Positions 43,586-53,016 of a stretch of DNA of 64,000 nt are shown here, one piece after another; within the stretch, counting starts at the first letter, position 1, and every line of letters begins with the position of its first letter. The DNA is from an uncultured Rhodobiaceae bacterium (GTDB taxonomy: Bacteria > Pseudomonadota > Alphaproteobacteria > Parvibaculales > Parvibaculaceae): the NCBI GenBank assembly GCA_913057645.1, contig CAJXOU010000002.1:32952-96951 (forward strand), in the 5' to 3' direction. Position numbers and translations under genes: made by a program. The notes beneath the pieces were generated by a model. The model was not told the DNA's origin. It was given only the letters and a program-made list of their open reading frames with translations, and did not search any database.

Positions 43586-43767
43586 GGGGCACTCCTTTTC
43601 CCTGCGGCTTCCCCCTACATTTTTGTCAGTTGAGCCCCATCTTCAATGGCAGACCACAAAATCTCACAATTCAACGCCGGAACCCGGGCTTTCGGTCCGT
43701 ATCTATACTTTCCGGCGGACACAGGGTCCCAGAGCACCGGGATTATGAACAGAGGCGAGCCGCGCTC

Positions 43768-44064
43768 ATGAAAATAAAGGTGGGGCGATACCGTATCCCC
43801 GTGCCGAAAAGCCGGACGGGCCGCATCGGCGTCGGCGTCGTGCTCGTCGTTCTGGGATGCATTCCGGGACCGCCGGGCCCCGCCGCCATTCCGGTCGGGC
43901 TTACCATTCTCACTCTCGATCATCCGCGCGGCCGTCGCTGGCGTCGCATCGTCGTCGTTCGGGCCGGTCGTCGCTGGCAGACGATACAGGCCAAACGAGA
44001 GATGCGCCGCGCGATGAAGCGCGACGCATCTCTCGTCAAGCCGGACATGGAAGCCGAAGGGTGA
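43768..44064 (+). CDS. PGPGW-type small transmembrane protein
   Basis: The protein has 98 residues from ATG 43768. One hydrophobic hairpin carries VGVVLVVLGCIPGPPGPAAIPVGLTIL (about residues 22-48), the PGP-glycine loop typical of putative PGPGW membrane proteins. It is followed by a strongly basic tail. The role is unknown. The longer frame starting at 43630 has no family match. It is convergent with the sugar-transferase gene, three bases apart. Confidence 0.65.
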   Translation: MKIKVGRYRIPVPKSRTGRIGVGVVLVVLGCIPGPPGPAAIPVGLTILTLDHPRGRRWRRIVVVRAGRRWQTIQAKREMRRAMKRDASLVKPDMEAEG

Positions 44065-44067
44065 GCC

Positions 44068-45633
44068 TCAGCAGGCGCCACGGCGCAGCAGCACGGCGGG
44101 CAAGGTCTTGAACATGATCGCGATGTCCTGCCAGAGCGACCAGTTCTTCACATACCAGGCGTCGAGCTCCACACGGCGCATATAGGTCGTGTCGTTGCGG
44201 CCGCTCACCTGCCAGAGACCGGTGATGCCGGGCTTGGCGGAGAGGTAGTATTCCGCGTCCTCGCCATAGCGAAGCACTTCCGCGTAGGTCACGGGGCGGG
44301 GACCGACCAGGCTCATCTCGCCACGGATCACGTTGATGAGCTGCGGCAGCTCGTCGAGACTGGTCTTGCGCAGGAAGGCGCCGACCGCCGTCACGCGCGG
44401 ATCGTTGCGCAGCTTCTGGTCGCGCGCCCATTCGGCCGCGGCCTGCGGATTGTTTTCCAGCACGTCCTTCAGGATCGCCTCGCTGTCGACATGCATCGTG
44501 CGGAACTTGCGGCAGAGGAACTCGCGGCCCTTCTCGCCGACGCGGCGATGGGCGAAGAAGGCGGCACCGCCGTCAAGGCGGATAAGCGCGGAAACGGCCC
44601 AGAAGAAGGGCATGAGGGCGAACAGGGCAGCGCTTGCTACCACGAGGTCGAAGCTGCGCTTCATGATGCGCGCCATCGGCCGGTTCAGATTGTCGGCCAG
44701 CGTCAGCATCACGAGGTCGTGGCTGAAGAAATTGCCGGCCTCGAGCGCCATCACGCCGATGCCCTTCACGGGCGGCACGATAGAGAAGGCGATGCGGGCG
44801 CGGTGCAGCGCACGCAGGATGTGGTCGAGGCTCGCCATTTCCTCGGGCGAGGGCGCGAGGACCACGAAGCGCGCGCCGTGGCGCTCGCAGGCGAGCTTCA
44901 GGGCTGCCGAAAGCTGGCCGCCCGCCTGATAGAGAAGGCTGTTCGGATTGGACGCATTGCGCTCGGAGGCGAGGTCGGCCAGGTCGATCGCACCGGCGAC
45001 TTCGTAGCCCAGATAGGGTTCGTCCTCGAGCACCTGGGCGGCTTCGTCGGTGTTCTCTTTCGAGCCGATCAGGAGAACGGGTGCGGTCCAGCTTCCGTAC
45101 CGCTTCAGGACATGTCTCATCGCGATACGGGTGACGGGCACGAACGCCAGCGCCCAGATCCATGCCTGGAGCATCCAGAGACGGGAGAAATAGTCCTTGG
45201 TGAGGTACTGGAGGAAGCCGTCGACAAGCGCGACGAGGGCGATGCCCTTCACGATTTCCTTGGTCTCGGCCCAGAACGGCGTGCGCTTCGAATAGTGGCC
45301 CTTCGCCGCCCACCAGAGGACCGGCAGCATCAGCAGGAAACCGATACGGACAAGGCGGCTCGTCAGTTCGCCGGCTTCAAGTGCTGCAAATTCCGTGTTG
45401 AGAACCTGCACATTGATGCCGAAAGCGATGGAACCCGCGATGATCTGCGCCAGCGCCAGTGCGCCAAGGTCGCCAACCAGCAGCATGAAGCGGTCGGCGA
45501 GGGGCGTCAGCCGCGTGCCGGCGCCGGTTTCCTCCCGGTAGCTGCTTTCGAAGCCTTCAACGGGGGGAACGGCGACGGGGGTCGACGCGCCGAAGGTCTG
45601 AATGTGCTTTTCGATTGCGGTCACGGTACTCAC
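44068..45633 (-). CDS. Polyprenyl-phosphate sugar-1-phosphate transferase (WbaP/ExoY-like)
   Basis: The 521-residue protein has about five membrane helices (residues 47-175 plus one near 335), a Rossmann-like middle (APVLLIGSKENTDEAAQVL) and a C-terminal sugar transferase domain: FFAHRRVGEKGREFLCRKFRTM (about 358), FLRKTSLDELPQLINVIRGEMSLVGPRP (about 421) and KPGITGLWQVSGRND (about 465). It initiates a lipid-linked glycan on undecaprenyl phosphate. GTG at 45633 is the start; no strong ribosome site is seen. It is last in the pseB-neuB operon and differs from the enzyme at 22927, so two glycans, or two first sugars, are likely. Confidence 0.9.
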   Translation of the reverse strand: MSTVTAIEKHIQTFGASTPVAVPPVEGFESSYREETGAGTRLTPLADRFMLLVGDLGALALAQIIAGSIAFGINVQVLNTEFAALEAGELTSRLVRIGFLLMLPVLWWAAKGHYSKRTPFWAETKEIVKGIALVALVDGFLQYLTKDYFSRLWMLQAWIWALAFVPVTRIAMRHVLKRYGSWTAPVLLIGSKENTDEAAQVLEDEPYLGYEVAGAIDLADLASERNASNPNSLLYQAGGQLSAALKLACERHGARFVVLAPSPEEMASLDHILRALHRARIAFSIVPPVKGIGVMALEAGNFFSHDLVMLTLADNLNRPMARIMKRSFDLVVASAALFALMPFFWAVSALIRLDGGAAFFAHRRVGEKGREFLCRKFRTMHVDSEAILKDVLENNPQAAAEWARDQKLRNDPRVTAVGAFLRKTSLDELPQLINVIRGEMSLVGPRPVTYAEVLRYGEDAEYYLSAKPGITGLWQVSGRNDTTYMRRVELDAWYVKNWSLWQDIAIMFKTLPAVLLRRGAC

Positions 45634-45776
45634 ACCAATTTGTATCCGAATGCGACAGTTGGTCTGTGAGGTCGCAAGTTGTGCGCCAGCCGGTTTCGTC
45701 CCGTTTTGGGCGCGTGAACAGGGTAAACGCCGTCTTAAAATCCGGAGGTATTCAGTGTGGCCGCAGCCGTATCATC

Positions 45777-46442
45777 TCATCCGAAGAGACCGCGAATATC
45801 CGCGCGCACGATTTCGCCGAGCGCGGCGAATATCCGCATGTTCGCCCGCAGGCGCCGGTCGAAGCGCGGTGCATCCAGCCGCCGCGTGCCGCGCACGGGA
45901 ATCTGCCGGAAGCTCGTACCTCTGCGAAGCGAGTTGATTGCGAGTTCCGTGCCGATGGAGTTCGTGTGATCGAAGCCCCTGTTTTCCGCGGCGAGCCTCA
46001 GGTCGTAGCCTTTCATGCCGCAGAGAATGTCGCGTGCGCCGAATCTGAGACGCACGTAAAGCCCCATCACGATTTCCGCGAAGCGCTGCTTGTGCGGGCG
46101 AACGCCGAGAACGAGCGGCATGCCTTCGTCGGCGAGCAGTGACTTGAAGCTCGCGACGAGGGCGGGATCGTGTTCGCCGTCGGCATCCATCGTGATGGCG
46201 TAGGCGAAGCCCCGTGCGAGGGCTTCCTCGAAAGCGCGGTTCAGCGTGCCGTCATAGCCGAGATTGGTCTCGTTGCGGATGACAATGGCGCCTGCTCTTG
46301 CGGCTTCTGCGCCGGTCTCGTCGGGCGAGGCGTCGTCCACCACGATCACCTCGGCGTGTTCACGTGCGGCCCTCACGATACTTCCGATGGTTGCCGCCTC
46401 GCGGAACGCGGGGATCAGGATCGCTATGCGAGATCGGTCCAC
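45777..46442 (-). CDS. GT2-family glycosyltransferase (dolichol-phosphate-mannose-synthase-like)
   Basis: The 221-residue GT-A protein has IAILIPAFREAATIGSIVRAA (about residue 6), VIVVDDASPDETGAEAA (about 32), NLGYDGTLNRAFEEAL (about 60) and AITMDADGEHDPALV (about 82), the donor and metal motif. It has no membrane anchor. Its start overlaps the 3' end of neuB by 19 bases, so the two are translationally coupled. It may transfer the sugar made by this operon, or make a polyprenyl-phosphate sugar. 143 bases separate it from the next transferase gene. Confidence 0.85.
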   Translation of the reverse strand: MDRSRIAILIPAFREAATIGSIVRAAREHAEVIVVDDASPDETGAEAARAGAIVIRNETNLGYDGTLNRAFEEALARGFAYAITMDADGEHDPALVASFKSLLADEGMPLVLGVRPHKQRFAEIVMGLYVRLRFGARDILCGMKGYDLRLAAENRGFDHTNSIGTELAINSLRRGTSFRQIPVRGTRRLDAPRFDRRLRANMRIFAALGEIVRADIRGLFG

Positions 46443-47500
46443 AGTAATTCCTTCCCGGCCTCTTTCGCCGAAGCGAGGCGCTTTCCGAGCACCTTCGACA
46501 GCGCGTCCGGCGACACTGCTCCCTCGGGGCAGGGACGGAGCGCTTCGAGATGATCCTGCGACAGCACCGTTCCGGCATCGAGCGCGGTCTTGAGGCGGAG
46601 CGCGCGCCGCTGAATTATCACCGTCTCCATCTCGTTCTTCTCGATCCGCTTCACGCCGTCACCGAGTGCAGCTTCGAGTTCGCGTGTCGCATCGACCATC
46701 GCGCGCCACGTCACCGGATTGAGAGCAAAGGAATGGTCCGGGCCTTCGCGGGAATTGTCGTCCGTGAAGTGCTTTTCGATCACGCGCGCGCCGAGTGCCA
46801 CCGCGCCGAGTACAGCGGAGTGCCCGGGGGTGTGATCCGAGAAACCGAGCACCATGCCCGGCCAGCGCGCTGCGAATGTCTGCAGCACGTGCAGGTTCAC
46901 ATATTTGAAGTTCTCGGGACTGCCCGTGTAGTTCGTGTTGCACTGCATGAGGCAGAGCTGGCGGTTGTGACGCAGAACGAGATCGGCCGCGGCCTCGACT
47001 TCCGCCATCGTTGCGGCACCGGTTGCGAGCAGGACGGGCTTTCCGGTCTTCGCGATGTGTTCGACTTCCTCGTGAAAGGTGATGTCGCCCGAGCCGATCT
47101 TGTATGCAGGAACGATGTCGCGGAACATGTCCACGGCCTCGATGTCATAAGGCGTGGTCATGAAATGAATGTCCGCCTTGCGGCAGGTTTCGACCAGTTC
47201 ATCCGTCCAGTCGCGGCGCGTATGATACTGGTCGTAGACCTCGACGACCGACTTCTTCCATTTCGCCTGATGCGAGACCTGCCCCTTCGGCCCTTCGAAT
47301 CCGACCTTGCTCACGATCCTGTCTGCAATGAAGTGCTGGAACTTGGCGCAGTCCGCGCCTGCTTCCTTCGACTTCCAGATCAGGTCCTTCGCGCGTTCGA
47401 GATTGCCGTCATGATTGGCGGCGATGTCGGCGATGAAATAGCTGGGTGCGTCGAGCGCGATTTCATGCGTTCCGATGCGGAGCGAGCTGTCGTAGGTCAT
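46424..47500 (-). CDS. neuB: NeuB-family nonulosonic acid synthase with SAF domain
   Basis: The protein has 358 residues from the ATG beginning at 47500; the upstream frame is a shadow of the reductase gene. The barrel carries YFIADIAANHDGNLERAKDLI (about residue 21), GADCAKFQHF (about 46), FMTTPYDIEAVDMF (about 115), KIGSGDI (about 134), LLATGAATMAEVE (about 155), LMQCNTNYTG (about 182), LGFSDHTPGHSAVLGAVALGARVIEKHFT (about 219-247). From about 297 an SAF (antifreeze-like) domain follows (RRALRLKTALDAGTVL). It condenses phosphoenolpyruvate with a 6-carbon amino sugar to a nine-carbon sialic-like acid. The particular sugar is not deducible. Confidence 0.92.
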   Translation of the reverse strand: MTYDSSLRIGTHEIALDAPSYFIADIAANHDGNLERAKDLIWKSKEAGADCAKFQHFIADRIVSKVGFEGPKGQVSHQAKWKKSVVEVYDQYHTRRDWTDELVETCRKADIHFMTTPYDIEAVDMFRDIVPAYKIGSGDITFHEEVEHIAKTGKPVLLATGAATMAEVEAAADLVLRHNRQLCLMQCNTNYTGSPENFKYVNLHVLQTFAARWPGMVLGFSDHTPGHSAVLGAVALGARVIEKHFTDDNSREGPDHSFALNPVTWRAMVDATRELEAALGDGVKRIEKNEMETVIIQRRALRLKTALDAGTVLSQDHLEALRPCPEGAVSPDALSKVLGKRLASAKEAGKELLWTDLA

Positions 47501-48365
47501 GGGCCGATATCTCGTTGTAGCGGTGAAGAACGGATGCAACCACTTCGGGAAGTTCAGGCAGCCTGCGCCCGAGAAGCGTTTCTGCGCGGGTGACGTCGAG
47601 GCCGAGGCAATGGGCACGCGTCGTGGCGAGACCGCGAACGGAGCCGGATGTTGCGGCGGTGAGCTTCCGCTCAAGCTGCCGGGCGATTTCGCGCACGAAG
47701 TCTTCCTTCGTATATACCTCGCCCGCGGCGAGGTTGTAGAGGCCGGACATCTCTGCCTCCGCCATGTCGAAGGCGGCGCGCGCGAAGCTTCCGACATCGA
47801 TGGAAGAGGACCACGCATCGGCGAAGAGCTGGGCGGGCCGATCGTTCAGGGCGACATCGATTGCCCATTCGGCAAGCGTCTGCTTCTCCCAGCCGCGAAT
47901 GCCGACAATGCTGGTACGGAGCACGAGTGCGTTCGCCGCCGTCAGGGCGAAAGCCTCTCCCGCAAATTTCGTTCGAGCATATTCGTTGACGAGGGAGACG
48001 GGCGTCATCTCATCATGCGCCTCTCTGCCACCTTCGGTGAAATACTGGTCCGTCGAGACATGTATGAGTTTGCCGCCGCTTTCGCGCGCCCAGGCGGCGA
48101 GAAAGGCGAGGGGACGTGCGTTCGTGCTCCAGGCATCGAGAGGATTGCGCTCGCAGGCTTCGATGTCCGTGAGGGCGGCGCAGTTGAAGACCATGTCGGG
48201 GTTCTCGGCGGCAAGTACCTCCTGCAGTGCCTGCTCATCGGCAATGTCGAGCGTAATCTCCGCGTTTCGCCGGGCCGCTTCCCGCAATGCGTGACCCCGC
48301 AGCCGCGCTTCTTCCGCGACCGCCCGGCCAAGCAATCCGGTGCTGCCCAACAGAAGAAGCTTCAT
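47463..48365 (-). CDS. RmlD-like NAD(P)-dependent sugar reductase (SDR)
   Basis: The 300-residue extended SDR starts MKLLLLGSTGLLGRAVAEEA (nucleotide loop). It has DMVFNCAALTDIEACERNP (about residue 57), KLIHVSTDQYFTEGGREAHDEM (about 99) and NEYARTKFAGEAFAL (about 127, with YxxxK). It resembles RmlD overall but has its own substrate, since a true rmlD lies at 26869. It is adjacent to the methyltransferase gene and overlaps neuB by 38 bases. It may reduce the keto intermediate produced from PseB product, which is inference. Confidence 0.85.
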   Translation of the reverse strand: MKLLLLGSTGLLGRAVAEEARLRGHALREAARRNAEITLDIADEQALQEVLAAENPDMVFNCAALTDIEACERNPLDAWSTNARPLAFLAAWARESGGKLIHVSTDQYFTEGGREAHDEMTPVSLVNEYARTKFAGEAFALTAANALVLRTSIVGIRGWEKQTLAEWAIDVALNDRPAQLFADAWSSSIDVGSFARAAFDMAEAEMSGLYNLAAGEVYTKEDFVREIARQLERKLTAATSGSVRGLATTRAHCLGLDVTRAETLLGRRLPELPEVVASVLHRYNEISAHDLRQLAPHRNA

Positions 48366-49412
48366 TCAGCCGTGCCTTTCGAACTGGAGAAGCATATGCA
48401 CTTCGGAAGACAGATGCCGCCGGTCCAGTGCTTCCTGCATGGCGTCTATCGCAGGCTTCATCATACCTGTCCAGAGCTCGGCGGCGCCCGCTGTCTTGTC
48501 TGAAGCGGACAGCCGGACGAGAATGCTGCGGTAGAGATCCATCACGTCGCCACCGAACCACCATTCCGCTACCCGGTTCATTCCGAATTCGCGGCAGGTC
48601 CAGTCTAGCGAGGATTCCGAATAGAGGTGCGTATGTCCACCGGAGAGATGCCGCTGCATCACGTCCTGGAAGGCCGCTTCTATGAAGACGCTCGGGCTGA
48701 AAAGCGGCACGGAGATGTAGAGATAGGAAACGGCCTCGTTGTCCTTAAGGGCGGCGAGAAGTTCGCGCGGCTGCTGCAGGTGCTCCAGCACGCCGATCAG
48801 TGAGACGACTTTCGCATCCACTTCGCCCGCGAGCGAAACCGTATCGCCAAGGGCATGGGTGCGGACGACCGCTTCCCCCGCCATCTCGTTTGCGAGGCTC
48901 GCCTGCGTTTCCGAAACCTCGAAACCGCGAATATCGGTGAGCCCGGTGGCGCGGAGCGCGGAAACGAAATAGCCGGAGCCCGCGCCGAAGTCGGCATAGG
49001 AAAGCGCGTTGGGGTCTTCTCCCTTTGCGGCGAGCGCATCGACGAGAAAGCGCGCCTTCGGCAGATAGATGTCCTCTGTGCGCCTTCGATAGGCTTCGCG
49101 GTCGGCGGAGCTGTAGTCGCGCGCATAGGCCGCCCCGCCCGCCTCGACATAGAGTTCGGAACAGAAGGCGTCGCTGTCCTCGAATGCGCCATTCAGATGG
49201 CCGCAGCGGGGACAGACGAGATAGTCGATGCCGAGCTTCGAGAAGCTGACCTCGCTTACAGGGCCGTCGCAGGCCTTGCAGCGCAGGCGCCTCGGCTGTT
49301 CAGCGTAAAGCGCCGCCAGTCCGATCTGGCGCTGCAGAAGCGCCGCGTTCTCGTCGAAGAAATGCGATTTGTGAGAGAGCAGAGGTGCGCTCGGCTTGCC
49401 GTATTTCTGCAT
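48366..49412 (-). CDS. Zinc-ribbon class I methyltransferase (C-methyltransferase-like)
   Basis: The 348-residue protein has an N-terminal CxxC...CxxC ribbon (Cys45, Cys48, Cys67, Cys70) followed by the SAM loop YADFGAGSGYFVSALRA (about 138) and VVSLIGVLEHLQQPRELLAAL (about 200). This layout recalls sugar C-methyltransferases with an N-terminal zinc-binding region, although this one lacks an obvious C-terminal partner domain. Its position between SpsF-like and reductase genes suggests methylation of the sugar intermediate, unusual for a nonulosonic-acid route. No gap separates it from the reductase gene. Confidence 0.8.
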   Translation of the reverse strand: MQKYGKPSAPLLSHKSHFFDENAALLQRQIGLAALYAEQPRRLRCKACDGPVSEVSFSKLGIDYLVCPRCGHLNGAFEDSDAFCSELYVEAGGAAYARDYSSADREAYRRRTEDIYLPKARFLVDALAAKGEDPNALSYADFGAGSGYFVSALRATGLTDIRGFEVSETQASLANEMAGEAVVRTHALGDTVSLAGEVDAKVVSLIGVLEHLQQPRELLAALKDNEAVSYLYISVPLFSPSVFIEAAFQDVMQRHLSGGHTHLYSESSLDWTCREFGMNRVAEWWFGGDVMDLYRSILVRLSASDKTAGAAELWTGMMKPAIDAMQEALDRRHLSSEVHMLLQFERHG

Positions 49413-49438
49413 GATGGACCTCCCCTGCGAAGCCTTTG

Positions 49439-50155
49439 TCAGCGCTGAAGCCGCATGGCATTCAGCTCCTGAAGATGCTTGTTCTCCTCGCAGACCTTCA
49501 GCGTTTCCGTCCAGGAGGGAATGCCGTCGCCGAGCAAAGGAAAGAGCGCACGGCAGAATTCGAGGTCTTCGGGATAGTCGAGCGTCCAGCGCAGCTTGCC
49601 GAGGTCTTCGCTCGGGCCCTCCAGCGAGACACGGCTGATCTCCGGTGCACGGCGCAGCCAGGGCGTCACGTGTTCGCGGTCGTAGGGCTCGCGCGCTTCC
49701 TTCCAGTCGCGCTCCATCGCTGTCCAGGTGAAGGCTTCGCAGTCAAGCCCGTGCGGATAGCGGTGGACGAAATTGTTGGCGGCATAGTCGACGGAAACGT
49801 CGCCGGCAACGGCCGAGAGCACCTCGCCGCAGAGGCCGGGATCGATCAGCGGGCAATCGCTCGTCACCCGCATGATGATATCCGCGCCGAGATCGCGCGC
49901 GGCGGTGTAGTAGCGGTCGAGCACATCATGCTCCGAGCCACGCGCCACTGTGGCGCCACACGCCTCGGCTTCCCGTGCAACGGGTTCCTGCTCCGGGCCT
50001 TCCGGCACGGCGCAACAGACGATGTCGATGCCGGGAATGGCGGCACAGCGCGTCAGCACATGCCACAGCACGGTCCTGCCCGCCACCTCCTCCAGCACCT
50101 TGCCGGGCAGGCGTGTCGAGGTCATGCGCGCCTGAACGATGACGACGTTTGTCAT
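49439..50155 (-). CDS. SpsF-type cytidylyltransferase family protein
   Basis: The 238-residue protein begins MTNVVIVQARMTSTRLPGKVLEEVAGRTV, the nucleotide-binding loop of SpsF/CMP-sugar synthases. It continues with GSEHDVLDRYYTAARDLGADIIMRVTSDCPLIDP (about 93-126, the metal-binding region), and a C-terminal LRWTLDYPEDLEFCRALF. Members activate sialic-like acids or related sugars with CTP. It could activate the NeuB product. It is 25 bases downstream of pseB in the same operon. Confidence 0.85.
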   Translation of the reverse strand: MTNVVIVQARMTSTRLPGKVLEEVAGRTVLWHVLTRCAAIPGIDIVCCAVPEGPEQEPVAREAEACGATVARGSEHDVLDRYYTAARDLGADIIMRVTSDCPLIDPGLCGEVLSAVAGDVSVDYAANNFVHRYPHGLDCEAFTWTAMERDWKEAREPYDREHVTPWLRRAPEISRVSLEGPSEDLGKLRWTLDYPEDLEFCRALFPLLGDGIPSWTETLKVCEENKHLQELNAMRLQR

Positions 50156-50180
50156 GTCCGTTACCGCCTTGCGGGGACGC

Positions 50181-51215
<1,035 letters not shown>

Positions 51216-51305
51216 TCATCGCACCATAACCCTAACGGGCCCTTAACCATGATAACGCCGGATCGCTGATTCGCGGGGCTGTTGCGGTCTTTTGGGAAGG
51301 CCCGT

Positions 51306-52874
51306 TCAGGCGGTGGCGCGGGAGGCGTCCGGCAGGGCGACGATCCGCCCGGCGGGGAAGGTCAGCGTGATCGTGGTGCCCCGGCCCGGCTCGCTTTCGA
51401 TGTCGAGCGTGCCGCCATGATGTTCCATCAGGCAGAGCGAGAGCGGCAGGCCGAGCCCGGTGCCCTCGTATTTCCTCGACAGGTCGGAATCGATCTGCCC
51501 GAAGCGCTCCAGCGCCAGCGGAATGTCCTGCTTCGCGATGCCGATACCCGTATCGGCGACCCGCAGCACGAACCCCTCGGGCCCGGCCGCCGCCTCGACC
51601 GTCACCTGGCCGCCGTCGGGCGTGAACTTGACCGCGTTCGAGAGGAGGTTGAGCAGCACCTGCCGCACGCGGCGGTGGTCGGCGCGGATATGGGGCAGGG
51701 GGGAGGCGAATCCCGTGCGGATCTCGATCTTCTGCGTGGTGGCCTGCGCCTCGATCATTCTGATCGCGTCAGCCGCCACCTCCTCGATGTCGACATCTTC
51801 CTCGTGGATATGGAGTTCGCCCGCATCGGCGCGCGTGAAGTCCAGCACATCGTTGATGAGAGCGAGCAGATGCTTTCCGCTTCGGTAGATGTCCTGCGAA
51901 TAGTCCTTGTAGCGCGGGTTTCCGAGTGGGCCGAAGGTTTCCGCCGTCATGATTTCGGAAAACCCCAGAATGGCGTTCAGCGGTGTGCGCAGTTCGTGGC
52001 TCATGGTGGCGAGGAACTGCGACTTCGCGTGGTTGGCGGCGGAAGCGGTCTTGAGCGCGACCATGAGGTCGGCCGATGTCGCTTCGAGCTTCTTCTTCGT
52101 TTCCTCGAGTTCGAGGACATGCGCGCGCAGCCGCCTGGCTTCCTTGACCGTCCGATCCGCGAGATGGCGGTCGACCGCGATGCCGGCATAGGCGAGGACA
52201 ACGATCAGAAGCGTCACGGCGGCGACGGCGATGGCGAGCGCAAGGGAATCGACGGCGTTGCCCGCGATCTCGACGCTCGGATCGCCTGCAATGGACATGG
52301 CCGCCATGCCGGTGAAATGCAGGCCGCAGATCGCGATCGTTGCGAGTATCCAGCAGACGTGAATGCGCCACCGGCCCTTCAGCGAGAAGGCCGCCTCGGA
52401 GGCCGCGGCGGCGAAAAGCGTGCCGATCACGATGGAAGCGGCGATGAAATCCCGGTCCCAGGTGATGTATCCGTGCACGCTGATGGCCGACATGCCGACA
52501 TAGTGCATCGCGCCGATGGCGAGGCCGATGATGGCGCCGCCGATGCCCGCCGGACGGAATCGCGTGGAGACCGCAAAGCCGATGCTCGCAAAGACGATGG
52601 CGATGACGAAGGAAAGGAAGGTGATGCCCGGATCGTAGCTGACGGGCGTTTCCGGCTGGAAGGCCAGCATGGCGATGAAGTGCGTCGCCCAGATGCCGCA
52701 ACCTGCAACGGTTCCCGCGCCCAGAATCCAGATCGAGCGCCGTTGTTCGCCCTCTTCCGTGGAACGCAGGAGAAGATGGGTCGCAGAAAACGTCGCAAAC
52801 ATGCAGATGAATCCCGCCAGAACGACGAGACGCAGATCATGTTCGACGGTGATGCAGTTGTAGACCGTCAGCAT
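51306..52874 (-). CDS. MHYT-domain sensor histidine kinase
   Basis: The 522-residue protein has seven membrane helices in residues 10-250 with three MHYT-type motifs: ATHFIAM (about 63), AMHYVGM (about 122) and GLHFTGM (about 184), proposed to bind copper or sense gases. A coiled-coil (about 255-285) leads to the kinase: MSHELRTPLNAILGFSEIM (about 302, phospho-His), LLNLLSNAVKFTPDGG (N box), VADTGIGI (G1) and KYEGTGLGLPLSL (G2). It autophosphorylates in response to a signal. No response regulator is next to it. About 120-base gaps separate it from its neighbours. Confidence 0.93.
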   Translation of the reverse strand: MLTVYNCITVEHDLRLVVLAGFICMFATFSATHLLLRSTEEGEQRRSIWILGAGTVAGCGIWATHFIAMLAFQPETPVSYDPGITFLSFVIAIVFASIGFAVSTRFRPAGIGGAIIGLAIGAMHYVGMSAISVHGYITWDRDFIAASIVIGTLFAAAASEAAFSLKGRWRIHVCWILATIAICGLHFTGMAAMSIAGDPSVEIAGNAVDSLALAIAVAAVTLLIVVLAYAGIAVDRHLADRTVKEARRLRAHVLELEETKKKLEATSADLMVALKTASAANHAKSQFLATMSHELRTPLNAILGFSEIMTAETFGPLGNPRYKDYSQDIYRSGKHLLALINDVLDFTRADAGELHIHEEDVDIEEVAADAIRMIEAQATTQKIEIRTGFASPLPHIRADHRRVRQVLLNLLSNAVKFTPDGGQVTVEAAAGPEGFVLRVADTGIGIAKQDIPLALERFGQIDSDLSRKYEGTGLGLPLSLCLMEHHGGTLDIESEPGRGTTITLTFPAGRIVALPDASRATA

Positions 52875-53016
52875 GCGAAGAATGAAGCATGCCCGCGCTT
52901 AAACCTTCATTAAGGGAAACTGATACGGCGCTTTTTCCCGGGATATCCGGCACCGTTTCAGGTGAGCCAGCGGTCCGTCCGCGTCTCATTGTGGCATCCG
53001 CCGGGCTTCGTGTGCG

